Below, one piece after another: positions 1 through 6,173 of a stretch of DNA of 8,516 bases (the stretch's first letter is position 1; each line of letters starts with the position of its first letter). The stretch is from NCBI GenBank assembly GCA_027067235.1, contig JALXFQ010000046.1, forward strand, positions 1 to 8,516. The letters run 5' to 3'. The notes beneath the pieces are model-generated. The model saw nothing but the letters and a program-made list of their open reading frames with translations, did no database searches and was not told the origin of the DNA. Both the position numbers and the translations under genes were made by a program. The stretch is from Gammaproteobacteria bacterium. Lineage in GTDB: Bacteria; Pseudomonadota; Gammaproteobacteria; QOAV01.

Positions 1-629
1 TCCACGCCGGCTGGACGCCGCCGGATACGCCCATCGAGGAATTCGAGGCCGCCATTCGCACCATTTCCGAGCCGATTTTCGCCAAGCCGCTGAAAGATAT
101 TTCCTTTGGCCGCTTTCTGGTGGACCTGTTCCGCACCGCCCGACGCTTTAATATGGAAATACAGCCGCAACTGGTGCTGCTGCAGAAAACCGTGCTCAAT
201 ATCGAGGGCCTGGGGCGCATGATCTACCCCGACCTGGACCTGTGGGAAACCGCCAAGCCGTTTCTGGAAAAGTGGATGAAACAGCAACGCGGCCCGGCGC
301 GCTTGATCGAAGGCGTCAAGGAACACGGCCCCGACTGGTTCCACATGGCGCCGCAAATGCCGGGGCTGATACACGATGTGCTGCAATCGGCGCAAACCGG
401 CAAGCTGAAGCTGCAATGGGAATCGGAACAACTGGAGAGGCTGCGGCGTGAAAGCGCGCAGAATCAGCGGCGGTTGCGACTGACCATCGCCGGCTCCGGG
501 CTGATCGTTGCTTCCGCCCTGCTCGGGCTGAATGACTCTCTGGCCGGGTGGCGCGGTTATCCCGTCGCCGGCTGGATTACCGGCATATTGGGGCTGGCGC
601 TATGGGCGCGGGCTCTGCTGCAGAGATAA
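1..629 (+). CDS. ubiB: UbiB, ubiquinone biosynthesis atypical kinase/ATPase, C-terminal part (5' end outside window)
   Basis: UbiB is a membrane-associated, ADCK/ABC1-type protein-kinase-like ATPase that supports coenzyme Q biosynthesis. The reading frame is open from base 3, giving 208 visible residues up to TAA at 627-629. The stretch PIEEFEAAIRTISEPIF, followed by the RTARRFNMEIQPQLVLLQK region, reads like the corresponding part of E. coli UbiB. The kinase-like core with its KxGQ and metal-binding motifs lies upstream and cannot be judged. The C-terminus has two hydrophobic segments, at about 474-530 and 561-620, as expected for the UbiB membrane anchor. The gene converges on the minus-strand regulator 48 bases downstream. 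The gap holds only a weak 5-bp stem (638-642 with 659-663) and no T-run, so I call no terminator. Family assignment is confident. Confidence 0.93.
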   Translation, partial: HAGWTPPDTPIEEFEAAIRTISEPIFAKPLKDISFGRFLVDLFRTARRFNMEIQPQLVLLQKTVLNIEGLGRMIYPDLDLWETAKPFLEKWMKQQRGPARLIEGVKEHGPDWFHMAPQMPGLIHDVLQSAQTGKLKLQWESEQLERLRRESAQNQRRLRLTIAGSGLIVASALLGLNDSLAGWRGYPVAGWITGILGLALWARALLQR

Positions 630-677
630 CCGCGCAAGGCAGACGCCAGCACAGCGCCCTGCCACCCCTCGCAAACC

Positions 678-1349
678 CTATTTTCCCGATACTTTCGGGC
701 TACCCGGCAAACCAAAGATCTTGTGACAGCGATCCAGCGCCGCCTGGCTGCCGGTAACCGAAATATTGCCGGAATCCCAGGATTTCCTGGGGATTTCCTT
801 ACCCTCGGCGAGCATGGCCATTTCACGCTTCTTGGCAGTGATAATGATATCCGGCTTGTAGGCCGGACCCAGGGCGGCACGCACTTTCTGGTTTTCCACC
901 ACCACATGAAAAGTCTCGCCATCAACGCGGAACTCATACGCCTCGTCGACACCCTTGGCTTCTTCCGGTCGGAAGGACGCCTGCAGGCCCAGCACCACCC
1001 AGCTCGGACGATACTGATCGCGCGGGCGCGGCGGATTGAGGAAATGCAGGCCGAATTTGGCCAGATTGGTAATTACCGGGTCCAGCATGTGACCGAACTC
1101 GGTCAACTCGTAAACAGTGGACGCAGCGGGTGGCGGCAGCTTGGCCTTGACAATCACCTTGTCGTTTTCCAGTTCCTTCAGGCGCGCCGCCAGCATGTTG
1201 GTGCCGATACCGGGCAGACGGTCCATGAAATCGGTGTAGCGCTTGGGTCCGGAAAACAGTTCACGGATAATGAGCATGGTCCAGCGACCGCCAACAACTT
1301 CCATAGCCCTTGCTACCGGGCAATACTGGTTATAAACACGTTCAGACAT
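678..1349 (-). CDS. HxlR-family winged-helix regulator with SCP2-like C-terminal domain
   Basis: A 223-residue protein. Residues 7-95 form an HxlR-type winged-helix DNA-binding domain: conserved Cys10 in the YCPVARA stretch, GGRWTMLIIREL at 20-31, and RYTDFMDRLPGIGTNMLAARLKEL at 37-60, where the recognition helix is expected. HxlR proteins are usually little more than this domain (about 100-130 residues). Here about 110 more residues follow; 115-215 look like an SCP2/sterol-carrier-type fold, ending in an ISVTGSQAALDRCHKIFGLP-like stretch (196-215), so the protein may sense a hydrophobic ligand. The ATG at 1349-1347 sits just before the conserved region; no clear Shine-Dalgarno sequence precedes it. 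It is divergent from the yrbG cluster across a 323-base gap with a Fur-box-like site. Ligand and targets are unknown. The regulator call is confident, the second domain moderately so. Confidence 0.87.
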   Translation of the reverse strand: MSERVYNQYCPVARAMEVVGGRWTMLIIRELFSGPKRYTDFMDRLPGIGTNMLAARLKELENDKVIVKAKLPPPAASTVYELTEFGHMLDPVITNLAKFGLHFLNPPRPRDQYRPSWVVLGLQASFRPEEAKGVDEAYEFRVDGETFHVVVENQKVRAALGPAYKPDIIITAKKREMAMLAEGKEIPRKSWDSGNISVTGSQAALDRCHKIFGLPGSPKVSGK

Positions 1350-1400
1350 AATTGAGACACTTGGTTAGGTTATATTAGTTGTTCAGAATACGCGAGACAG

Positions 1401-1430
1401 AGATTACCAGAACCCGTACCACCTTGCCAA
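1401..1430 (-). promoter_or_regulatory. Candidate promoter for the HxlR-type regulator
   Basis: On the minus strand TTGGCA (1430-1425) resembles a -35 box and TAATCT (1406-1401) a poor -10 box (3 of 6), 18 bases apart. That would start transcription near 1394, about 45 bases before the ATG. The -35 box overlaps the Fur-box-like site, which would suit repression. An alternative -10, TATAAC at 1374-1369, matches better (5 of 6) but has no -35 partner. Weak evidence. Confidence 0.25.
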
Positions 1431-1446
1431 AACGAGAACCATTATC
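1428..1446. promoter_or_regulatory. Fur-box-like iron-regulator binding site
   Basis: CAAAACGAGAACCATTATC matches the 19-base Fur consensus GATAATGATAATCATTATC at 14 of 19 positions, including the whole right half CATTATC. It also resembles natural sites of the type AATGAGAATCATTATCAT (16 of 18 over 1431-1448). It lies 79 bases upstream of the regulator's start codon and overlaps that gene's candidate -35 box. Fur represses iron-uptake and oxidative-stress genes when Fe2+ is plentiful. The match is seen directly; binding is inferred. Confidence 0.5.
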
Positions 1447-1483
1447 ATGCCATCGTGTAGAGCTGACTTCATTTATAGATGGT

Positions 1484-1509
1484 ATTCAGCCAGAGTCAAG
1501 CTGAATTTT
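1484..1509 (+). terminator. Terminator-like hairpin followed by a short T-run
   Basis: ATTCAGC (1484-1490) and GCTGAAT (1500-1506) form a perfect 7-bp stem with a 9-base loop, followed by TTT (1507-1509) and then C. The stem is AT-rich and the T-run short, so it would be a weak intrinsic terminator at best. It lies 38 bases downstream of the Fur-box-like site and could end a short plus-strand transcript, or be chance. Confidence 0.25.
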
Positions 1510-1551
1510 CACCGGTTTCTAAGCATTGGCAGAATCAGGACGTCGCCGCGC

Positions 1552-1574
1552 GCCGGTTATTCCACGAAACCGGC
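1552..1574. repeat. Inverted repeat GCCGGTT/AACCGGC
   Basis: Perfect 7-bp arms at 1552-1558 and 1568-1574 with a 9-base loop. A second CCGGTT copy at 1512-1517 could pair with the same right arm, giving alternative structures. There is no T-run, so it is not an intrinsic terminator. It may be an operator or a leader-RNA hairpin upstream of yrbG. Confidence 0.3.
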
Positions 1575-1616
1575 CGCCTATTCACCGCATGTTGGAATAG
1601 CATTCGCCCGTATCAG

Positions 1617-1645
1617 TTGCATTTGGCATGAAATAACCTTAAAAC
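1617..1645 (+). promoter_or_regulatory. Weak candidate promoter of the yrbG-kds-lpt cluster
   Basis: TTGCAT (1617-1622) and TAAAAC (1640-1645) are separated by 17 bases, 27 bases before the yrbG start codon. Both boxes match a sigma-70 consensus only in part (4 of 6 each). Position and spacing are suitable but the support is weak. Confidence 0.25.
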
Positions 1646-1672
1646 ACCCTGCTTTTTGACCCGGAACCCGCC

Positions 1673-2656
1673 ATGCCGTTATCTGTACTCGCCGTCGTCG
1701 CCGGCATCATCATCCTGACCTGGAGCGCCGACCGATTTGTTGATGGCGCAGCGGGGCTGGCGCGCATACTCGGCGTATCGCCGCTGGTCATTGGCCTGAC
1801 CATCATCGGCTTTGGCACCTCGGCGCCGGAGATGCTCATTTCCGCCATTGCCTCGCTGGAACATGCGCCGGGCCTGGCGGTGGGCAACGCCATCGGCTCC
1901 AACATCACCAATATCGCCCTGGTGCTGGGTGTATCGGCACTGGTTCGGCCGCTGCTGATCCAGTCCGGCGTCATCCGGCGCGAGTATCCGGCCATGGTTT
2001 TCGCCATGATGCTGGCCAGCTGGCTGATGAGAGACGGCTTGCTCGACCGGCTGGACGGCACGATACTGCTGGCGGCGCTGGCGGCCTTTCTGATCATCAC
2101 CGTGCGGCTGGCGCTGGGCAAGGATCAACCACCAGCAGTGGACGTTGAAACCGACATACTGGGAGAAGAATACGCGGAAGAAATTCCGCAAACCGGCACC
2201 ATCGGCAGCTCGCTGTTCTGGGTCATCACCGGCCTGGCCCTGTTGCTGATCAGTTCCAAGCTTCTGGTCTGGGGTGCCACCAATATCGCGCATTTTTTCG
2301 GCGTCAGTGATCTGGTCATTGGTCTGACCATCGTCGCCATCGGCACCAGCCTGCCAGAGCTGGCGGCGTCGGTATCGGCAACACTCAAAAACGAACACGA
2401 CATGGCCATCGGCAATGTCGTCGGCTCCAACATATTCAACATGCTGGGCGTGCTGGCGCTGCCGGGCGTTTTCGGCGGTGTGGCGGTGGACCCCGACGCC
2501 ATGAACCGCGATATACCGGTGATGCTCGGACTCGCTGTCCTGCTGCTGCTGTTCGCCCGCGGCCGGCGTGCCCGCATCAACCGCGTGGAGGGGGCGGTGT
2601 TTGTGGCAATCTACATAGCGTATCTGTCATACCTTGGTTATACTGCCGGCTCCTGA
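1673..2656 (+). CDS. yrbG: YrbG-type inner-membrane cation exchanger (CaCA superfamily)
   Basis: A 327-residue inner-membrane protein of the Ca2+/cation antiporter superfamily, expected to exchange Na+ or H+ for Ca2+ or a similar cation. The two inverted alpha-repeats are plain: GTSAPE at 48-53 with GNAIGSN at 71-77, and GTSLPE at 224-229 with GNVVGSN at 247-253. These carry the acidic residues (Glu53, Glu229) that bind cation in the family. About ten hydrophobic segments flank a hydrophilic acidic loop at about 148-178. Length is close to E. coli YrbG (325). No strong Shine-Dalgarno precedes the ATG. As in E. coli, it heads the kds-lpt run, 16 bases before kdsD, though its physiological link to LPS assembly is not established. 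The ion specificity cannot be read from the sequence. Confidence 0.93.
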   Translation: MPLSVLAVVAGIIILTWSADRFVDGAAGLARILGVSPLVIGLTIIGFGTSAPEMLISAIASLEHAPGLAVGNAIGSNITNIALVLGVSALVRPLLIQSGVIRREYPAMVFAMMLASWLMRDGLLDRLDGTILLAALAAFLIITVRLALGKDQPPAVDVETDILGEEYAEEIPQTGTIGSSLFWVITGLALLLISSKLLVWGATNIAHFFGVSDLVIGLTIVAIGTSLPELAASVSATLKNEHDMAIGNVVGSNIFNMLGVLALPGVFGGVAVDPDAMNRDIPVMLGLAVLLLLFARGRRARINRVEGAVFVAIYIAYLSYLGYTAGS

Positions 2657-2672
2657 GCACTCACTCACCTAC

Positions 2673-3644
2673 ATGACGGATGACAAAATCAAGGCCAGCG
2701 GACGCTCGGTGCTGAATCTGGAAAGCCAGGCCATTGCTCAACTGGTCAACCGTATTGATGACGATTTTGTGCTGGCCTGCCAGCTGGTTCTGGCCTGCAA
2801 TGGCCGGGTCGTTGTCGTCGGCATGGGGAAATCCGGCCATATCGGTGGGAAGATCGCCGCCACGCTGGCCAGCACCGGCACCCCGGCATTTTTCGTCCAC
2901 CCCGGCGAGGCCAGTCATGGCGACCTGGGCATGATTACCGACGGCGATATCGTTCTGGCCCTGTCCAATTCGGGCGAAACCCCGGAAATACTGACTATCC
3001 TGCCGCTGATCAAACGCATGGGCATCAAGCTCATCGCCCTCACCGGGCGCAGGGACTCCACCCTGGGCAGACAGTCCGACGCGGTGCTGGACTGCGGCGT
3101 CGACAAGGAAGCCTGTCCGCTCAACCTGGCGCCGACCTCCAGCACCACCAGCGCCCTGGCCATGGGCGACGCGCTGGCGGTGGCGCTACTGGAATCGCGT
3201 GGCTTCACTCCCGACGACTTCGCCCGCTCGCACCCCGGCGGCGCTCTCGGCAAGCGCCTGCTGTTATATGTCAAAGACATCATGCATACCGGCCAGCAAA
3301 TACCGCTGGTCCGCTCCGGCGCGCCGCTGGGCGAAGCACTGGTGGAAATGAGCTCCAGGGGGCTGGGGATCACCGGCATCGTGGATGACAATGACCGCTT
3401 GATCGGCATTTTTACCGATGGCGACCTGCGCCGCGCCCTGAACCAGGGCGTAGACGTGTATCACTGCAGAATCGACGATGTCATGACCCGTGACCCGGTC
3501 ACCACCGGCGCCGACATACTGGCCGCGGAAGTTGTCGACCTGATGAGAAAACGCTCGATCAACGGCCTGTTCGTGGTGGATGACGACTTGCGGGTGGTCG
3601 GCGCCCTGAACATGCACGACCTGTTAAAGGCGGGCGTGGTGTAA
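2673..3644 (+). CDS. kdsD: KdsD, D-arabinose 5-phosphate isomerase
   Basis: Cytoplasmic isomerase that converts ribulose 5-phosphate to arabinose 5-phosphate, the first committed step toward Kdo, the inner-core sugar of LPS. It has 323 residues from ATG 2673 (E. coli 328). An N-terminal SIS domain (about 40-175) holds GMGKSGHIGGK at 50-60, SNSGETPE at 98-105 and KEACPLNLAPTSSTT at 145-159. A pair of CBS domains follows (about 200-320). All four residues equivalent to the E. coli catalytic set are present: Lys53, Glu105, Glu146 and His187. The frame is open further upstream to a TTG at 2634 inside yrbG, but homology starts near ATG 2673, which I chose. No clear Shine-Dalgarno is seen, so coupling to yrbG is possible. 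Its stop shares one base with the kdsC start. Confidence 0.96.
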   Translation: MTDDKIKASGRSVLNLESQAIAQLVNRIDDDFVLACQLVLACNGRVVVVGMGKSGHIGGKIAATLASTGTPAFFVHPGEASHGDLGMITDGDIVLALSNSGETPEILTILPLIKRMGIKLIALTGRRDSTLGRQSDAVLDCGVDKEACPLNLAPTSSTTSALAMGDALAVALLESRGFTPDDFARSHPGGALGKRLLLYVKDIMHTGQQIPLVRSGAPLGEALVEMSSRGLGITGIVDDNDRLIGIFTDGDLRRALNQGVDVYHCRIDDVMTRDPVTTGADILAAEVVDLMRKRSINGLFVVDDDLRVVGALNMHDLLKAGVV

Positions 3645-4234
3645 TGGCCGCCAGCGCCGAAATGAATCCACTGCGACCGGATTTTACGGTAGCCGAATCC
3701 GTCCTGGACAAGGCGCGGAAGATCCGCCTGCTGATTCTGGACGTGGACGGCGTCATGACCAGCGGCGCCCTTTTCTTTGACAATAACGGCCAGGAATACA
3801 AGGCGTTCAATTCACTCGATGGCCATGGCCTGAAAATGCTGCAACACAGTGGCGTCACCGTGGCAGTGATTACCGGACGCAAATCCACTCTGGTGGAGCA
3901 TCGCATGCAGGATCTGGGCATTGCCCATCTGCACCAGGGCCACGCCGACAAACTGCCGGTATTCCAGGCCATGCAGCAGCAAATGGGGCTGACCCGGGAA
4001 CAGATCGCCTATGCCGGCGATGACGTGGTGGATCTGCCCGTCATGCTCAGCAGCGGCTTTGCCGTCTCGGTCGCCAACGGCCATCATCTGGCACGGCAGT
4101 ACGCCGACTGGGTAACGCCCAGCGCCGGCGGCCGGGGCGCGGTGCGCGAGCTATGCGAGCTGCTGATGCATGCGCAGGGAAACTACGGGCGCATGATGTC
4201 AGTCTATCTGCAAAACGCCAGCTTGTCTGAATAA
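3644..4234 (+). CDS. kdsC: KdsC, 3-deoxy-D-manno-octulosonate-8-phosphate phosphatase
   Basis: HAD-superfamily, Mg2+-dependent phosphatase that removes phosphate from Kdo-8-phosphate to give Kdo. It has 196 residues (E. coli 188). Motif I is DVDGVMT at 33-39, with nucleophile Asp33 and general acid/base Asp35. Motif II is TGR at 77-79, the conserved lysine is Lys103, and motif III is GDDVVD at 125-130. The C-terminal AGGRGAVRELCELL stretch (161-174) is characteristic of the family and lies near the active site of the neighbouring subunit in the tetramer. The ATG overlaps the kdsD stop (TAATG), so translation is probably coupled. It ends 3 bases before the lptC start codon. This is the small, cap-less (C0) type of HAD enzyme, and no key residue is missing. 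Confidence 0.97.
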   Translation: MAASAEMNPLRPDFTVAESVLDKARKIRLLILDVDGVMTSGALFFDNNGQEYKAFNSLDGHGLKMLQHSGVTVAVITGRKSTLVEHRMQDLGIAHLHQGHADKLPVFQAMQQQMGLTREQIAYAGDDVVDLPVMLSSGFAVSVANGHHLARQYADWVTPSAGGRGAVRELCELLMHAQGNYGRMMSVYLQNASLSE

Positions 4235-4237
4235 ACC

Positions 4238-4705
4238 ATGCGCTTACTGGAAAAAATAGCCCTGTTGATTCTCGGTATCGTCTTTACCGGCCTGACCTGG
4301 TGGCTGCAGTACGGCTTGCTGAGCGAGTCGGAAGAGGCCGTCCAGGGCGGTCATACCGACGAACCGGATTATTATGTGGAAAATTTTACCGCCCGCGGCA
4401 TGGATGATCAGGGCAAGCTGAAGTACATTCTGGAAGGCGACCGGCTGGTGCACTATCCGGACGACGACACGGCTCTGGTGGACAACCCCCATATCGTGCA
4501 ATATTTACCGGGCTCGACCAAACCGACCCATATTTACTCGGAGACGGGCTGGCTGACGCCAGGCGGCGAGGAAATTCACCTGACCGGTAAGGTCCGCGTG
4601 GTGGAAGGCCGGACAGATACCTACGCGGGACGCACCCAATATGCCAAAAAGATGCGTATCCGCCTGAAAAAACCCATTACGTCAAAAAAGAAAAGCCACA
4701 GCTGA
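4238..4705 (+). CDS. lptC: LptC, inner-membrane-anchored LPS transport protein (short form)
   Basis: LptC passes LPS from the LptB2FG extractor to periplasmic LptA. This protein has 155 residues, against 191 in E. coli. A single transmembrane helix at about 6-26 anchors it. The periplasmic part begins like the family: the YYVENFTARGMDDQGKLKY stretch (45-63), HYPDDDTALVDNPHI (72-86), the SETGWL strand (101-106) and EEIHLTGKVRVVEG (111-124). After about residue 125 the family normally continues for some 60-70 residues with further beta-strands; here only about 30 follow, ending in a lysine-rich tail (137-152, eight Lys). The other two frames after 4640 do not restore LptC-like sequence, so a simple frameshift does not explain it. 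It sits between kdsC (3-base gap) and lptA (13-base gap), with no clear ribosome binding site. Confidence 0.88.
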   Translation: MRLLEKIALLILGIVFTGLTWWLQYGLLSESEEAVQGGHTDEPDYYVENFTARGMDDQGKLKYILEGDRLVHYPDDDTALVDNPHIVQYLPGSTKPTHIYSETGWLTPGGEEIHLTGKVRVVEGRTDTYAGRTQYAKKMRIRLKKPITSKKKSHS

Positions 4706-4718
4706 ACTGGACAATGAC

Positions 4719-5339
4719 ATGAAAAACAACCATTCAAATCTGCGCGTTCTACTGATATCCGCCCTTGTGACAGGCTGTCTGCTGGCCGGCATGTCTGGCC
4801 CGGCCCATGCGCTGAAATCCGATAAGGATCAACCCGCCACCATAGATGCCGACAATATCGACATGGATTTCAAGACCGGAAAACGCACCTATTCGGGCAA
4901 TGTCCATATCGAGCAGGGCTCCATGCGACTGAAAGCCAACAAGGTGGTCGTCATGATGCGCGACGGCGCCATCACCAACGCCATCGCCTACGGCAACCCG
5001 GCCGTATTCCGGCAGCGGCCCGACGGCAAGAAGGAAGACGTGATCGGCAGGTCCAGGAAAATGGAACTGGATTACCCGACCAATACCGTTCACATGTATG
5101 GCGGCGCCTCGCTCACCCAGGGCCGCGACACCACTCGCGGCGCCTCGATTCATTACAACATGACCAGCGACCGGCTGAAAATCGAGGGCGGCACCTCCAG
5201 CGTCAAGGCCGCGCCCAGGAAATCGGGCGGCAAGGCCGCAGGCAAACCCGCCGCTGCTCCCAACGGCCGGGCCAAGATGGTGATACCGCTGAAGAAAAAG
5301 ACACCACCGCTGCCTCCGGCCGAGCCCGCCGCGCAATGA
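4719..5339 (+). CDS. lptA: LptA, periplasmic LPS transport bridge protein
   Basis: LptA forms the periplasmic beta-jellyroll filament that carries LPS from LptC to LptD at the outer membrane. It has 206 residues (E. coli 185). The signal peptide covers about 1-31, with AHA before Leu32 a likely signal peptidase I site. The OstA-type domain runs from about 38 to 160: QPATIDADNIDMDF at 38-51, TYSGNVHIEQG at 57-67, LKANKVVV at 71-78, and GRSRKMELDY at 110-119. A low-complexity Ala/Lys/Pro/Gly stretch (163-183) then separates the core from a final strand-like RAKMVIPLKKK (184-194), and a Pro-rich tail ends the protein. VTGC at 17-20 also fits a lipobox pattern. Its stop overlaps the lptB start (ATGA), so lptB is probably translationally coupled. 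Confidence 0.94.
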   Translation: MKNNHSNLRVLLISALVTGCLLAGMSGPAHALKSDKDQPATIDADNIDMDFKTGKRTYSGNVHIEQGSMRLKANKVVVMMRDGAITNAIAYGNPAVFRQRPDGKKEDVIGRSRKMELDYPTNTVHMYGGASLTQGRDTTRGASIHYNMTSDRLKIEGGTSSVKAAPRKSGGKAAGKPAAAPNGRAKMVIPLKKKTPPLPPAEPAAQ

Positions 5340-6061
5340 GCGTGCTGGCCGGCACCGGGCTGGCAAAATCCTACAAGGGCAACCGGGTCGTTGACGAGGT
5401 CAGCCTGCATGTGCAGAGCGGCGAAGTTGTCGGCCTGCTCGGGCCCAATGGCGCCGGCAAGACCACCTCATTCTACATGCTGGTGGGGCTGATACGGGCA
5501 GACGAAGGCTCGGTCTGTCTCGACCACGAAAACATCAGCGCCAAACCGCTGCATGTGCGCGCGCGCATGGGCGTGGGCTACCTGCCGCAGGAGCCTTCGG
5601 TGTTTCGCCGTCTGACGGTGGAAGAAAACATACTGGCGGTGCTGCAAACGCGCAAAAACATCGGCGCCGCGGACGCCGCCCGCCGGGTGGACGAACTGCT
5701 CGATGAATTCGGCCTCGGCCACAAGCGCGATGCGCTGGGCATCAGCCTGTCCGGCGGCGAGCGGCGGCGGGTGGAAATCGCCCGCGCGCTGGCCCTGAAC
5801 CCGTCCTTCATACTGCTGGACGAACCCTTTGCCGGCATCGACCCGATATCGGTAATGGATATCCAGACCATCATTTCCCACCTGAAAAGCAGCGGCATCG
5901 GCGTACTGATTACCGACCACAACGTGCGTGAAACCCTGGGCATTACCGATCGCGCCTATATCGTCAACCAGGGGCGCATCATTGCCGACGGCACCCCGGC
6001 TGAAATCCTCGAGAACCGCGAGGTCAGGGAAGTCTACCTGGGCAAGAACTTCCGTTTGTAA
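5336..6061 (+). CDS. lptB: LptB, ATPase of the LPS transporter LptB2FG
   Basis: Cytoplasmic ABC ATPase that powers extraction of LPS from the inner membrane by LptF and LptG. It has 241 residues, the same length as E. coli LptB. Every nucleotide-binding motif is intact: Walker A GPNGAGKTT at 36-44, Q-loop Gln85 in YLPQEPSVFRRLTVEEN (82-98), signature LSGGE at 138-142, Walker B FILLDEPFAGIDP at 158-170 with Asp162 and catalytic Glu163, and switch His195 in ITDHNVRE. The C-terminal NREVREVYLGKNFRL stretch (227-241) is typical of LptB and sets it apart from LivF-type ATPases. The lptF and lptG genes are not in the window, as is usual. The ATG overlaps the lptA stop by four bases. Confidence 0.98.
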   Translation: MSVLAGTGLAKSYKGNRVVDEVSLHVQSGEVVGLLGPNGAGKTTSFYMLVGLIRADEGSVCLDHENISAKPLHVRARMGVGYLPQEPSVFRRLTVEENILAVLQTRKNIGAADAARRVDELLDEFGLGHKRDALGISLSGGERRRVEIARALALNPSFILLDEPFAGIDPISVMDIQTIISHLKSSGIGVLITDHNVRETLGITDRAYIVNQGRIIADGTPAEILENREVREVYLGKNFRL

Positions 6062-6084
6062 CCCGGACATTCCCGCCTTTCCCG

Positions 6085-6115
6085 GCAGCCCTGCACAGGG
6101 CGCTGCAGCGGCAGC
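6085..6115. other. Overlapping GC-rich hairpins after lptB
   Basis: GCAGCCCT (6085-6092) can pair with AGGG (6097-6100) and CTGC (6103-6106), leaving a two-base bulge. Alternatively GCTGC (6102-6106) pairs with GCAGC (6111-6115). CGCTGCAGCG (6101-6110) is a perfect palindrome. No T-run follows, so a classical intrinsic terminator is unlikely; partial attenuation between lptB and rpoN is possible. Confidence 0.25.
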
Positions 6116-6117
6116 TC

Positions 6118-6133
6118 TGCATTATTTGTGCCA
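6118..6133 (-). promoter_or_regulatory. Sigma-54-type -24/-12 element on the strand opposite rpoN
   Basis: Read on the minus strand, TGGCACAAATAATGCA matches the sigma-54 consensus TGGCACG-N4-TTGCW at 10 of 12 defined positions and keeps the invariant GG and GC dinucleotides exactly 10 bases apart. It points away from rpoN toward the lptB 3' end, with a predicted start near 6107. It lies 41 bases upstream of the rpoN ATG, abutting the likely rpoN promoter. It could serve autoregulation by blocking that promoter, or drive an antisense transcript. Activity is inferred. Confidence 0.45.
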
Positions 6134-6139
6134 TATCCC

Positions 6140-6167
6140 TTTATCCTCTCTCCATCTTGGCTACAAT
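6140..6167 (+). promoter_or_regulatory. Candidate rpoN promoter
   Basis: TACAAT (6162-6167) matches the -10 consensus at 5 of 6 positions. A poor -35-like TTTATC (6140-6145, 3 of 6) lies 16 bases upstream. The start point would fall at or next to the rpoN ATG at 6174, implying a leaderless or nearly leaderless message. rpoN may also be read through from lptB. Confidence 0.35.
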
Positions 6168-6173
6168 AATGGC

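Larger units (their letters stand above)
1350..1672. other. Divergent intergenic region between the HxlR regulator and yrbG
   Basis: A 323-base stretch that looks more AT-rich than its flanks. It holds a Fur-box-like sequence (1428-1446), weak candidate promoters for both flanking genes, a hairpin followed by TTT (1484-1509) and a second hairpin (1552-1574). A 70-codon open frame at 1447-1659 resembles no family I recognise and has unnatural-looking composition, so I do not call it a gene. Confidence 0.7.

Noticed and set aside
685..699. CCCGA/TCGGG hairpin at the end of the HxlR gene as a bidirectional terminator
   Set aside because: The stem is only 5 bp, and the T-run lies before it for plus-strand transcripts and becomes an A-run after it on the minus strand.
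1623..1640. TTGGCATGAAATAACC as a sigma-54 promoter for yrbG
   Set aside because: The -12 GC is replaced by CC at the required spacing.
1447..1659. 70-codon open frame in the intergenic region
   Set aside because: No ribosome binding site, no recognisable family, and it runs through two hairpins and the candidate promoter.
2634..2672. Upstream TTG start for kdsD inside yrbG
   Set aside because: The added residues do not resemble KdsD, no ribosome binding site precedes the TTG, and ATG 2673 fits the family length.
4640..4720. Frameshift as the cause of the short LptC
   Set aside because: One alternative frame stops after about eleven codons and the other runs to the lptA start without LptC-like sequence.
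5468..6070. Long minus-strand open frame opposite lptB
   Set aside because: The plus strand encodes an intact LptB; the His/Val/Gln-rich antisense product is a GC-driven shadow. The same holds for minus-strand frames opposite yrbG (1679-2398) and lptA (4749-5366).
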